From Phocaeicola vulgatus ATCC 8482 (GTDB lineage Bacteria; Bacteroidota; Bacteroidia; Bacteroidales; Bacteroidaceae), in NCBI RefSeq assembly GCF_000012825.1, contig NC_009614.1, positions 4,216,001 through 4,280,000 on the forward strand: DNA of 64,000 bases. The letters run 5' to 3'. The translations under genes and the position numbers were made by a program. The notes under the pieces are model-generated. The model was not told the DNA's origin. It made no database searches and was given only the letters and a program-made list of their open reading frames with translations. Below, one piece after another: positions 41,976-49,568 of the stretch. Numbering within the stretch: the stretch's first letter is position 1; every line of letters starts with the position of its first letter.

Positions 41976-44291
41976 CTACATCAATTTAAGCAATGCTTCG
42001 ATAAACCCTTGACTCTGGCGATCTAACTCCAGAATATCATGTTCATTCTCTTCCAAAGAGCGAAGTTGAGCAGGCTTATAAAAGTACTTGTTAAACGAAA
42101 TCTCGCATCCAATCTTGGTGACAGGAAGGTTAATCCACGCTTCTGACACATAAGGATTTACCTCACGCTGCACATACTCCCAAATATCCTCCTTAACAGG
42201 AATTTTTTCAATGTCACGCAAATCACTGTCAGCTTCGTAGGTCACATAAGTACCATCCGTTTGTGGGTAATAGCCATAATCGGGCAAAAGACTTTCATCT
42301 ATGCCGTAAGTAGCCAAAAAAGCAGGAATGTCCTTATTCTTTGCCTTGAGCACTTTGGCAATGACAGGCTTTGCAGTTGGATCTTGTACTGCATTGGTAC
42401 GCAAGATGGTTTTCAACTGGGCGGCAGTTAGCTTTAATCCTAGCTCCTTGATCGCCTTTTGGTTTAGCGCAAGGAAAAGGTTGTAGTCATCGTATTCAGC
42501 CGTGCCTACTTTGTGCATGAGCTTCATTGCAGCCTGTTGCAGGGCACGACGCTCTTGCCATTTCTTGGCACTCACCAAGGTGGTAAACTTCTTGTCTGTT
42601 AGCTTTAGCTCGTTCTCATTGAGATATTCTTTAATATCAGTCACCTCTGCTTCGAGACCGCTATACACCTTATCTCCATACGTTTGGTAAAGCCATTTCG
42701 AAAGTTCCATCATGGAAGAATCAAAAAGCAGTTCATCGCACTTAACGGCAGAGAAACGGCAACGTAAGCGTAGCGGACGCTCAATTTGTACGCTGTAATA
42801 GCGGAAGTCGTCGCCATCAAAAATCTTGCTCGAAATGCGTACGTCATCATTTGCCTCACATTCAGTGCGATTCATGTAAATACGTACAATATCATCTGCA
42901 TCCTTAGGCGTTACCTCGCAGTTACGGCTACCTAGATTCTTGCGCAATTTGTCGAAAGCTTTCGAAGCATCAATGAGTTGCACCTTGTGGTCTTGTTTGT
43001 GATTGCTCAGCAGCCACACATAGGTACTGATACCGGTGTTGTAGAAAATATTATTAGGCAACTGCACAATTGCATCCACCAAATTATTCTCAATAAGATA
43101 GTAGCGACGGATATTAGATTCACCCGAGCCAGCATCGCCTGTAAACAGAGATGAGCCATTGTGAATGGAAGCCACTCTTGAACCTTGTGGTTGTGCTTCC
43201 AGTGACTTCATTTTATCCACTTCTTCGAGAATAAACAGAAGTTGTCCATCACTGGTGCGCGGCGTAGAATCCACAATTTCTTCTTCACCAATGAAATTAG
43301 TCAATTTCAAGTTGAAGCGTGCATCAAGCAGATCCTTATCATGATAGATTTTTTTCTTGTCCTCTTTCCACGATTTGCCATAAGGTGGATTGGTAAGCAT
43401 ATAACCAAACTGCTTATTATGGAAATGGTTCTCAGTGATTGTGTTACCACGGTGCATACCTTCAGGATCTACTCCTTTAATGATAAAGTCACTCTTACAA
43501 ATAGCATAAGTTTCAGGGTTGACCTCTGTGCCATACATCTGAATGGCATTTGGAGTTACGCCCATGTTGAGTAAGTAGTCACGGCCTTCTGTAAGCATAC
43601 CGCCCGAACCACAAGCAGGATCATAGAGTGAAATAATTTTAGGGAGATTATCTTTTACGGGTTCAAATACCATCTTAGCCAACAGTTCAATCACATCACG
43701 GGGCGTGAAGTGCTCACCTGCTTCCTCATTATTTTCTTCATTGAATCGGCGGAGCAGTTCTTCAAACAACGTACCCATTTGAAGATTAGACACAGCCGGA
43801 AGCGGTAAGCCGTCGGGGTCGGTTGCAGGACGGTCGGTAAGATTCAAACGGGGGTCCGTAATGCGTTCTATGATTGAAATCAATCGGTCATTATCGGCCA
43901 ATTTCTTAACCTTCGCATAAAACTCAAAGTTCTTCAATACATCCTTGACATTCTCACTATAGCCATTCAGATATTCAATGAAATTGGTATAGTTGATGTC
44001 ATTATTATCTGAGGATTGATTTTTCAGTCGATTGAGTGTCCACTTTGATAGGTTGTAATACGTTTGTCCCGACTCATCTTTAAGGGCTTCCTCATCTAAA
44101 TTATCTGCAAGTCCAGCCTCAATCTGACTTTTGTATTCTTGCTCTACAGCTACTTTGGTAGGTTCCAACAAAGCATCGAGACGTCGCAGTACAACCATAG
44201 GAAGAATTACATCACGGTATTGACCGCGAAGAAACACATCACGCAGCACATCGTCTGCTATATTCCATATAAGGGCTATCAGTTGCTCCAT
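41976..44291 (-). CDS. hsdM: HsdM, type I DNA adenine methyltransferase
   Basis: 771 aa. N-terminal helical HsdM domain (LIALIWNIADDVLRDVFLRG); AdoMet site DPACGSGGMLTEG (about residue 223) and catalytic NPPYGKSW (about 302), which is NPPY, as in N6-adenine methyltransferases. The C-terminal 250 residues exceed the usual length of about 500-550, adding a domain that includes YGDKVYSGLEAEVTDIKEYL and ends in a HsdM/HsdS-type contact (LRSLEENEHDILELDRQ). It modifies the host sites. It precedes hsdS by 4 bp. Confidence 0.92.
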   Translation of the reverse strand: MEQLIALIWNIADDVLRDVFLRGQYRDVILPMVVLRRLDALLEPTKVAVEQEYKSQIEAGLADNLDEEALKDESGQTYYNLSKWTLNRLKNQSSDNNDINYTNFIEYLNGYSENVKDVLKNFEFYAKVKKLADNDRLISIIERITDPRLNLTDRPATDPDGLPLPAVSNLQMGTLFEELLRRFNEENNEEAGEHFTPRDVIELLAKMVFEPVKDNLPKIISLYDPACGSGGMLTEGRDYLLNMGVTPNAIQMYGTEVNPETYAICKSDFIIKGVDPEGMHRGNTITENHFHNKQFGYMLTNPPYGKSWKEDKKKIYHDKDLLDARFNLKLTNFIGEEEIVDSTPRTSDGQLLFILEEVDKMKSLEAQPQGSRVASIHNGSSLFTGDAGSGESNIRRYYLIENNLVDAIVQLPNNIFYNTGISTYVWLLSNHKQDHKVQLIDASKAFDKLRKNLGSRNCEVTPKDADDIVRIYMNRTECEANDDVRISSKIFDGDDFRYYSVQIERPLRLRCRFSAVKCDELLFDSSMMELSKWLYQTYGDKVYSGLEAEVTDIKEYLNENELKLTDKKFTTLVSAKKWQERRALQQAAMKLMHKVGTAEYDDYNLFLALNQKAIKELGLKLTAAQLKTILRTNAVQDPTAKPVIAKVLKAKNKDIPAFLATYGIDESLLPDYGYYPQTDGTYVTYEADSDLRDIEKIPVKEDIWEYVQREVNPYVSEAWINLPVTKIGCEISFNKYFYKPAQLRSLEENEHDILELDRQSQGFIEALLKLM

Positions 44292-44297
44292 TTTTTC

Positions 44298-44684
44298 TTA
44301 CTTAAATTGTTTTTGTATATACTCAAAAAGCTCCGGATTATTTCTCATTGGATGCTGCAAACTGCGGCCTCCGTGAAATCCGTGCTCAAATAGTTTGGTT
44401 TCACTTAACGCATCACCAGTGTACTCCTCTAGAAGTTCGAGTTTAAAGGTTTTATCTTTGGGGGCTACTCCATTCCAGTAAGCACTATCGCCGCGTTCTT
44501 GATTGGCGGCAGTAACAATGGTCTTGAAACGCACACATCGTTCGTTTGACATGAAGAGATAGACTATATCTCCAATTGCAAACCTTACTCTGTCCTGTCG
44601 CCAAGATATGTAACCTAACTCTTGAAGAGCTTTTGCATGGTTACATTTTGATTTATTTGCGAATACCAGCCAATTATAATTCAT
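44298..44684 (-). CDS. small EVE/PUA-like domain protein
   Basis: 128 aa. NYNWLVFANKSKCNHAKALQ ... YISWRQDRVRFAIGDIVYLFMS is followed by RCVRFKTIVTAANQ; this is the order of hydrophobic and GDIVYxY elements of EVE/PUA-like folds that read modified bases. Placed directly in front of hsdM (6 bp) and after the XRE regulator. It may bind modified DNA or nucleotides (inference). The assignment rests on pattern alone. Confidence 0.55.
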   Translation of the reverse strand: MNYNWLVFANKSKCNHAKALQELGYISWRQDRVRFAIGDIVYLFMSNERCVRFKTIVTAANQERGDSAYWNGVAPKDKTFKLELLEEYTGDALSETKLFEHGFHGGRSLQHPMRNNPELFEYIQKQFK

Positions 44685-44688
44685 GCTT

Positions 44689-44898
44689 CTAATCTTTTTG
44701 TGGAGTCGGTACTAACAAATCTCTAATGTCAACGCCTAAAGCTATTGCCACTTTTCTCAGTGTAGCAAGATCTGGCTGGGATGAATTAGTGCACCATTTT
44801 GAAACAGTAGCAGGGTCTTTGTCCAATTCTGCAGCCAGCCATTTATTTGTCCGCTTGCGCTCTGCAAGAACAACTTTTATGCGATTCAAATCTTTCAT
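44689..44898 (-). CDS. XRE-type regulator of the restriction locus (C protein-like)
   Basis: 69 aa: IKVVLAERKRTNKWLAAELDKDPATVSKWCTNSSQPDLATLRKVAIALGVDIRDLL, a complete HTH_3 domain. Small XRE proteins in front of restriction operons commonly delay or set hsd expression. It is the first gene of the operon, with a -7 like box TAAATTTG (minus 44935-44928) about 30 bp upstream. Confidence 0.85.
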   Translation of the reverse strand: MKDLNRIKVVLAERKRTNKWLAAELDKDPATVSKWCTNSSQPDLATLRKVAIALGVDIRDLLVPTPQKD

Positions 44899-44927
44899 TT
44901 CAATTTCTAGGTTTATTGCGTTTGGTA

Positions 44928-44935
44928 CAAATTTA
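44928..44935 (-). promoter_or_regulatory. candidate -7 box of the hsd operon
   Basis: On the minus strand TAAATTTG fits TAnnTTTG and would start transcription just before the XRE ATG at 44898. The -33 region is poor, which may mean activation by a protein. Confidence 0.45.
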
Positions 44936-45028
44936 GTGAGAATATATGGAATACGTATGAAAATATCTGTCTTTTCTCTTTTGAATGTAATTCATGTAAT
45001 AACGAACGACCATTTGAGAGGATTATGG

Positions 45029-45830
45029 CATCCGGTTTACTCCATGTCTGCGACACCAAGCAAAGCCCGGCTGAATGGCTTTTGCAACAAGTGGGGACTC
45101 CAGTCCATTGCCACAGAGAGAAGCAGCAGGGTTTCACTTCGCTCCACTCAGCTATTTCTCACTGTGTCAATGAGGTCAGGCTGCTGGTCAAACGATGATT
45201 AGCTCAATGGCTCTACCGAACGCAGGCTGACGCTTGCGGAAGTAGAGCCATCGAATGGTTTTGGAGGCTGGCTCACAGATGTTGGCCGCCACTTCCGACT
45301 TATCGTATTGCATGCGATGCCGGAAGTGACGACCTTTTGGGAAGATGCACCATCCGGTTTGCTCCGTGTCTGCGACACCAAGCAAAGCTCGGTTGATAGG
45401 CTTTGGCTACAAATGGAAGCTTCAGTCCATCGCCACTGTGAGAAACAGCAGGCTTTCACTTTTCTCCACTCAGCTGTTTCTCACAGTGTCAATGAGGTTG
45501 GGAAGCTGGTCTTCAAACGGTGATTTGCTCGATGGTTCTACCGAACGCAGGCTGACGCTTGCGGAAGTAGAGCCATCGAATGGCTTTGGAGGCTGGCTCA
45601 CAGATGTTGGCCGCCACTTCCGACTTATCGTATTGCATGCGATGCCGGAAGTGACGACCTTTTGGGAAGATGCACCATCCGGTTTGCTCCGTGTCTGCGA
45701 CACCAAGCAAAGCCCGGCTGATTGGCTTTTACTACGAGTGGAAACTCCAGTCCGTTGCCATAGAGAGAACCTACAAGGCTCCACTTCGCTTCACTTTGTA
45801 GGTTCTCACAACGGCAACGGTTTTCGGGAA
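45029..45830. repeat. 2.5 tandem copies of a 322-325-bp hairpin-rich unit
   Basis: Unit starts at 45029, 45351 and 45676 (word CATCCGGTTT). Each contains in order: GTGTC TGC GACAC inside TTTGCT/AGCAAA; a large stem beginning CACTGTGAGAAACAGC/GCTGTTTCTCACAGTG in copy 2; GGCTCTAC/GTAGAGCC around CGCA/TGCG; and CACTTCCG/CGGAAGTG around ATCG/CGAT. The large stem differs among copies but pairing is conserved. Spurious short open frames exist on both strands. No convincing gene is present. Confidence 0.85.
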
Positions 45831-45986
45831 TGTGCATCTTCAAGACGATCGGAATGCTGGGTTACGCGGACTTTCTGAGGAATATGTTTGAGATGACTTG
45901 TTAGAACTAATCTTTTTCCTTGGAGTCATGGTCGGGAAAGTCTTGAAAACCATTGGAGCTTCTTGGTCCAACTCGTTTTGTACGTG

Positions 45987-46016
45987 CAAAGGTACTGCGG
46001 ACGGGAGAAACGTCAA
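45987..46016 (-). promoter_or_regulatory. minus-strand consensus promoter (copy 2 of 3)
   Basis: TTG (46016-46014), 19 bp, TACCTTTG (45994-45987) on the minus strand. It would transcribe leftward through the 45029-45830 hairpin units, and could also feed the hsd operon. Confidence 0.6.
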
Positions 46017-46047
46017 GTGCCGCTGACGCTTTCGGACGGAGTACTTT

Positions 46048-46087
46048 CCGGCAGCCTTTCACAATTTGTGCCAAATTGGGTATTCCG
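46048..46087. repeat. 40-bp palindromic leader element (copy 2)
   Basis: Nearly identical to 23029-23068: GGCAGCC, CACAATTTGTG and CCAAATTGG, then GTATTCCG. It lies 150 bp before the DUF2958 gene and 32 bp from the minus promoter, the same layout as copy 1. Confidence 0.65.
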
Positions 46088-46237
46088 AAAAGTCCTCTGT
46101 CCTCACACTTGCCTTATTCCCCCTGGTGTCCGCAGTGTAAGGAGGCACGAAAAAACGGTTTTCCCGACCAAGAAGCTCTAAAGGGCTTCACAAGAGGGAG
46201 AAGAATCGGAAACGTAACCAACTTAAATAATACAATT

Positions 46238-46600
46238 ATGTGCAGACTTATGACAACACAGTTGGAGGAAGCCTTGAAAGGCTATCCTCTCTATTCCCAG
46301 GACGGCAAGGGAAAGGACGCTATTTGCCGTGCCATCTTTGCGCTCGGTGGAGTGCGGTGGTTCATTCTTGAAGGCGAAAAGGAAGGCAACGACACCATTC
46401 TCTTCGGTATCGTCATCGGACTGATGAAGGACGAGTATGGCTACATTTCTTTGAATGAACTTTCGGACATTGAGTTGGATTTGACCAAACAAGGCTTCGG
46501 CAAGCTGCAAGTGAGGCAGCAGGAAGACTTCCAACCGACACCGCTGAAGAAACTGCGCGACAGCCGGTTGCAGGAGTTCCTTGCAAGAATGGGCAGTTGA
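46238..46600 (+). CDS. DUF2958-type protein
   Basis: 120 aa from the ATG at 46238. MTTQLEEALKGYPLYSQDGKGKDAICRAIFALGGVRWFILEGE, with DTILFGIVIGLMKDEYGYIS and ELSDIELDLTKQGFGKLQ, matches the DUF2958 plan common in conjugative elements of Bacteroidales. Function unknown. Preceded by the conserved leader; a hairpin GACCTGCC/GGCAGGTC (46627-46659) follows before the next gene. Confidence 0.75.
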   Translation: MCRLMTTQLEEALKGYPLYSQDGKGKDAICRAIFALGGVRWFILEGEKEGNDTILFGIVIGLMKDEYGYISLNELSDIELDLTKQGFGKLQVRQQEDFQPTPLKKLRDSRLQEFLARMGS

Positions 46601-46684
46601 GTATGATAATGAAGTAATAACAAAATGACCTGCCTTATCCGTCACGGACCGGGCAGGTCTCAAATAGTAGGTTTAGTCTGAGAT

Positions 46685-47062
46685 ATGAGGAATGGAAATA
46701 TATTCAGTATCGCAGCCCAACTCGGTTGGACTGCTTCCGCTCAGTACAAGGAGGGCAAACTCTTCTTTGACTTCCAACGGAAGACCTTGAGCGGTGTGCC
46801 GTTTACCTTCACGGCAGAAATGAAGGACGGCAAGGTAAGTAATCTGGTGAAGGAGATTGAGTCCTTCGTGGATGCCATCGAGCCGGAGACTTGTGCTTCG
46901 GAGTGGATGGTCCGGTCGGGCACCGTGGCACCATCCCGTTTCCGGCAGGCCGTGAGCGACATGGATGCCATCCGTACCGAAGCGTGGCTGTTGGCTTGCC
47001 AGCTGGCCGAGGCGGACGGCAAATCCGTCTTGGCAGGTCTGCCCTGGAGCCAGTGGAACTGA
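46685..47062 (+). CDS. conserved-type ICE protein of unknown function
   Basis: 125 aa. Alpha/beta pattern: LGWTASAQYKEGKLFFDFQRKTLSGVPF at the N terminus and a helical C-terminal part (SRFRQAVSDMDAIRTEAWLLACQLAEAD). No known domain. The convergent end with the excisionase-like gene shares a hairpin at 47089-47111. Confidence 0.6.
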   Translation: MRNGNIFSIAAQLGWTASAQYKEGKLFFDFQRKTLSGVPFTFTAEMKDGKVSNLVKEIESFVDAIEPETCASEWMVRSGTVAPSRFRQAVSDMDAIRTEAWLLACQLAEADGKSVLAGLPWSQWN

Positions 47063-47088
47063 GTTCCGCTGGCCAATAAGTCCAAAAG

Positions 47089-47111
47089 CAGCCCTTTATT
47101 CACGAGGGCTG
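47089..47111. terminator. terminator-like hairpin between convergent genes
   Basis: CAGCCCT (47089-47095) / AGGGCTG (47105-47111), 9-base loop, followed by TTCTT on the plus strand. It overlaps the last codons of the minus gene. Confidence 0.55.
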
Positions 47112-47356
47112 TTCTTGAACTTGCGTCCTCTTCTTGGAAGACCCGCTTCCTTGTAGGCAATAAGGTCGCTTCCCCGGAAGAGGATGCCCCTTTTATCGGT
47201 GTAGATCCGGATAAAAGGCAAGGGTCGCTCGGGATTGTTGATGTAGTCGTAGATGGTGCATCGGTGTACCCCGAGATAAAGGCAGGCTTCCTTGATGGTG
47301 TAGTTCCGGTCGGGAGCTATCGCTATCCATGTGTTCTTCAAGTCGGTCATAGGCAT
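47096..47356 (-). CDS. excisionase-like helix-turn-helix protein
   Basis: 86 aa from the ATG at 47356 (alternative 47350); the longer frame is unlikely because it covers the promoter. RNYTIKEACLYLGVHRCTIYDYINN is a MerR/excisionase-type HTH (HTH_17), followed by RGILFRGSDLIAYKEAG and a basic tail (LPRRGRKFKNSPRE). Such proteins act as recombination directionality factors or regulators in Bacteroides elements. A promoter is at 47372-47402 and iteron-like repeats lie upstream. Confidence 0.8.
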   Translation of the reverse strand: MPMTDLKNTWIAIAPDRNYTIKEACLYLGVHRCTIYDYINNPERPLPFIRIYTDKRGILFRGSDLIAYKEAGLPRRGRKFKNSPRE

Positions 47357-47371
47357 AAGCGTTTGATGCAG

Positions 47372-47402
47372 TAAAGTTACGAAGAAATACCTTGTGTGAC
47401 AA
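47372..47402 (-). promoter_or_regulatory. promoter of the excisionase-like gene
   Basis: TTG (47402-47400), 20 bp, TAACTTTA (47379-47372) on the minus strand, close to the TTG/TAnnTTTG consensus, 16 bp before the start codon. Confidence 0.65.
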
Positions 47403-48033
47403 TAGCTTCCGTGTGATGCAATGAGGGATTTTGGGTGACTTTGTGGGATTTTGTGATACCCCCTGCAAAAAGTTAGGCAAACATTCATCCGTCTTTCATC
47501 CAAGAATGGCACTTAGTGTGGGGCTGCATCAAAAAAACACCTTCTGCAGTTTCCGGCGGTATAGTTAGGGTGGTGACAAGATAGCCAGGGTGACAACGGG
47601 CTGGAAAGGCCTGGAGCCGCTTCCGAAAGCCATTGTATTTCAATATCTTTTCTTTTTAAAGGAAAAAAATTATAGAATAGAAAAGCCGGAATTTGTCAAC
47701 CAGTGGTTATAATTTTTCTGCCGCAGATTTTTTTGTCAACGCTTGTCAACGTTTGTCAACGCTAACGGATGTATTAAAGCTGTTGATATACAATGACTTT
47801 TGCTGTGGCTATCTTGTCAAAGCGAAAATGCTCCCATTCTAGAAAATGAAGCGACTATTTTATAAGGAATTATTCGTGTGAGTATGAGGGTGTAGAAGAA
47901 GGAGCAAAATGTACCTGCAAGGTCTTGTAGAAGTATCTGTCAGGGATGGAATGAGGAATATCCGGTTCTGTGAAGTGATGAATGAAATGACCGCTCACCG
48001 TTTTCTCATCTTGCCTACGAGGATATTTTTTTG
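47403..48033. other. 631-bp non-coding region with iteron-like repeats
   Basis: No gene. TTGTCAAC occurs at 47693, 47733, 47743 and 47753, the last three exactly 10 bp apart and the first 40 bp upstream; TTGTCAA recurs at 47814. Further left GGGTGGTGACAA and AGGGTGACAA (47569-47604) form an imperfect direct repeat. The region could be an oriT, an oriV or a control region; the sequence alone does not decide. Confidence 0.6.
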
Positions 48034-48063
48034 CAAAGGTAGGCTGTTCCCACCAAATGTCAA
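48034..48063 (-). promoter_or_regulatory. minus-strand consensus promoter (copy 3 of 3)
   Basis: TTTG (48064-48061), 19 bp, TACCTTTG (48041-48034). It faces into the iteron region and no minus-strand gene follows before the excisionase-like gene 680 bp away. Confidence 0.6.
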
Positions 48064-48215
48064 ATCTCTTACAGAAAATCTTCCTCAAACAAGTTGAGCG
48101 TATTTTCTGTCCTGAATTTACCTAATTGGTGGCTGCCAGCACTCTGAAAAAAGCAAAAAACATCCCTTCGGACAAGCTGCAAAACAGCAAAACAAGAGGG
48201 AAAAAATCAGAGCGT

Positions 48216-48785
48216 ATGGCACACATGGACAATTACCTCAAGAAGCAGTTGGAAAAACCTCAGACATGGTTCTGCAAGTATTTCCCGAAACGCATCCGCA
48301 ATGTCGGCGAAAAGGAAGTGACTGACAGACAGATGGTATATGATTTCAAGGACGGAAGAAGTTTTGAGGCAGTGGCACAAATGACCGCAGCAAGCATGAA
48401 GGAGCAGTATGGCGATTTCTGCAAGGACATCACCTTTGTTCCGGTTCTGGCATCCACCTCCGAGAAGAACGAACTCCGCTACAAGGCTTTTTGCGAGAGA
48501 GTCTGTGAACTGACCGGAGCCATCAACGGCTTTGAGCATATAAAGGTAATCGGTGGACGCCTTGCCATCCACGAGAACCGTAAGCTGGAGAAGGAAATCC
48601 GCAGGGTGAGCATCATCGAGTTTGATGAAATTTGGTTCAACGGCAAGAATATTGTTACCTTTGACGATGTAATCACCCGCGGTATCACTTGGGCTACCTA
48701 TTCCGACCAATTGGAGAACTTGGGTGCACACGTCCTCAGTGGCATCTTCTTGGCAAGAACCCATTATAGAGTAACAACGAACTGA
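48216..48785 (+). CDS. ComF-like phosphoribosyltransferase
   Basis: 189 aa from the ATG at 48216, preceded by AGAGGGAAAAAATCAG. A type I PRTase: TFVPVLASTSEKNELRYKAFCE, then NIVTFDDVITRGITW with the PRPP loop DDVITRG (residues 150-156) and GAHVLSGIFLARTHY. It resembles the C-terminal domain of the 646-aa protein at 27322-29262 in the same order of motifs. Followed 2 bp later by a YpsA-like SLOG protein, so the two form an operon. Substrate unknown. Confidence 0.8.
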   Translation: MAHMDNYLKKQLEKPQTWFCKYFPKRIRNVGEKEVTDRQMVYDFKDGRSFEAVAQMTAASMKEQYGDFCKDITFVPVLASTSEKNELRYKAFCERVCELTGAINGFEHIKVIGGRLAIHENRKLEKEIRRVSIIEFDEIWFNGKNIVTFDDVITRGITWATYSDQLENLGAHVLSGIFLARTHYRVTTN

Positions 48786-48787
48786 CA

Positions 48788-49285
48788 ATGATAGAAAAGA
48801 GAATAATGAAGGTGAAGGCAACCGCAAAGGCAGTTGCCTTTACCGGACATAGAGAAATATCCCACAATCACCAAGGACAAGTACGAGAACGGCTGAAGGA
48901 TGCCGTTCTGCAAGCCATCCATCAAGGAGCCAACAAGTTCTACTGCGGCATGGCGCTCGGCTTCGACATGATGGCAGCGGAAGAAGTCCTTTCCCTCAAG
49001 TTGAGCATCCCCATGCTGAAACTGATAGCGGTCGTACCCTTCAAGGGACAGAGCGCTTCCTGGTCCATGGTGGAGCAGCAGCGCTATGCCTATATCCTTT
49101 CCAAGGCAGACGATGTGGTGCATCTGAGTGAGGACTACTTCAACGGATGCTATTTCAAGCGGAACGACTACATGCTGTCGCAAGGCAGTGTGATTGCCTG
49201 CTTTGACGGCAAACCGAAGGGCGGCACAGCTTACACCTGTCGCAAGGCAAGGGAGAAGCGGATGCCTGTCGTCAATGTGTATTAG
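48788..49285 (+). CDS. YpsA/DUF1273-like SLOG-family protein
   Basis: 165 aa (a start at the ATG 9 codons later is possible). AVAFTGHREISHNHQGQVRERL at the N terminus, NKFYCGMALGFDMMAAEEVLSLK in the middle, then a Rossmann-type end with GSVIACFDGKPKGGTAYTCRKA. This is the DUF1273/YpsA relative of DprA in the SLOG superfamily; such proteins are thought to bind nucleotide-derived ligands. Immediately downstream of a PRTase gene; a strong terminator follows. Confidence 0.82.
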   Translation: MIEKRIMKVKATAKAVAFTGHREISHNHQGQVRERLKDAVLQAIHQGANKFYCGMALGFDMMAAEEVLSLKLSIPMLKLIAVVPFKGQSASWSMVEQQRYAYILSKADDVVHLSEDYFNGCYFKRNDYMLSQGSVIACFDGKPKGGTAYTCRKAREKRMPVVNVY

Positions 49286-49308
49286 TTTACAGCTTTCAAT
49301 AAACGAGT

Positions 49309-49352
49309 AACGGGAAGCTAAACGCAAAAATATTTGCGTCCAGCTTCCCGTT
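49309..49352 (+). terminator. terminator of the PRTase-SLOG operon
   Basis: The outer stem AACGGGAAGCT (49309-49319) / AGCTTCCCGTT (49342-49352) encloses a second stem ACGCAAA/TTTGCGT (49322-49339). A T-run follows. A second AT-tract hairpin (TTGAACGCAA/TTGCGTTCAA) is at 49381-49406. Confidence 0.85.
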
Positions 49353-49380
49353 TTGCGTGAAAATAGGCTGTTTTTGATGG

Positions 49381-49406
49381 TTGAACGCAAAAAAAATTGC
49401 GTTCAA
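49381..49406. repeat. perfect inverted repeat with A6 loop
   Basis: TTGAACGCAA (49381-49390), six As, TTGCGTTCAA (49397-49406). It follows the operon terminator. Could be a second terminator or a protein site upstream of umuD. Confidence 0.7.
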
Positions 49407-49482
49407 CGGTTAGGAAGGTTTCTTTCTGAAAGTGGCTTTTTTGAGATGAATAAGTCGGATTAAACCTCGAAGTCATAAGGAT

Positions 49483-49547
49483 GTTATACGTTTTTCATAT
49501 GTTTTTTGAAATACGTATAACATTATTCGGAAAACTGCTTATCTTTG
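49483..49547 (+). promoter_or_regulatory. umuD promoter and operator-like inverted repeat
   Basis: GTTATACGT (49483-49491) and ACGTATAAC (49513-49521) form a 9-bp perfect inverted repeat. The -7 box TATCTTTG is at 49540-49547. The palindrome covers the expected -33 region, so a bound repressor would block RNA polymerase. Confidence 0.65.
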
Positions 49548-49568
49548 TGCAGAAATAGTGTTTAGACC

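Noticed and set aside
45029..45830. CRISPR array
   Set aside because: Units are 322-325 bp, mostly identical, with no short spacers and no cas genes.
45029..45830. Integron attC array
   Set aside because: Covarying stems resemble attC behaviour, but there are no cassette genes between units, no integron integrase, and no R'/R'' GTTRRRY core seen.
45188..45878. Several 60-180-codon open frames in the hairpin-unit region
   Set aside because: They appear on both strands, repeat with the unit and break at copy boundaries; compensatory stem changes show the unit is not coding.
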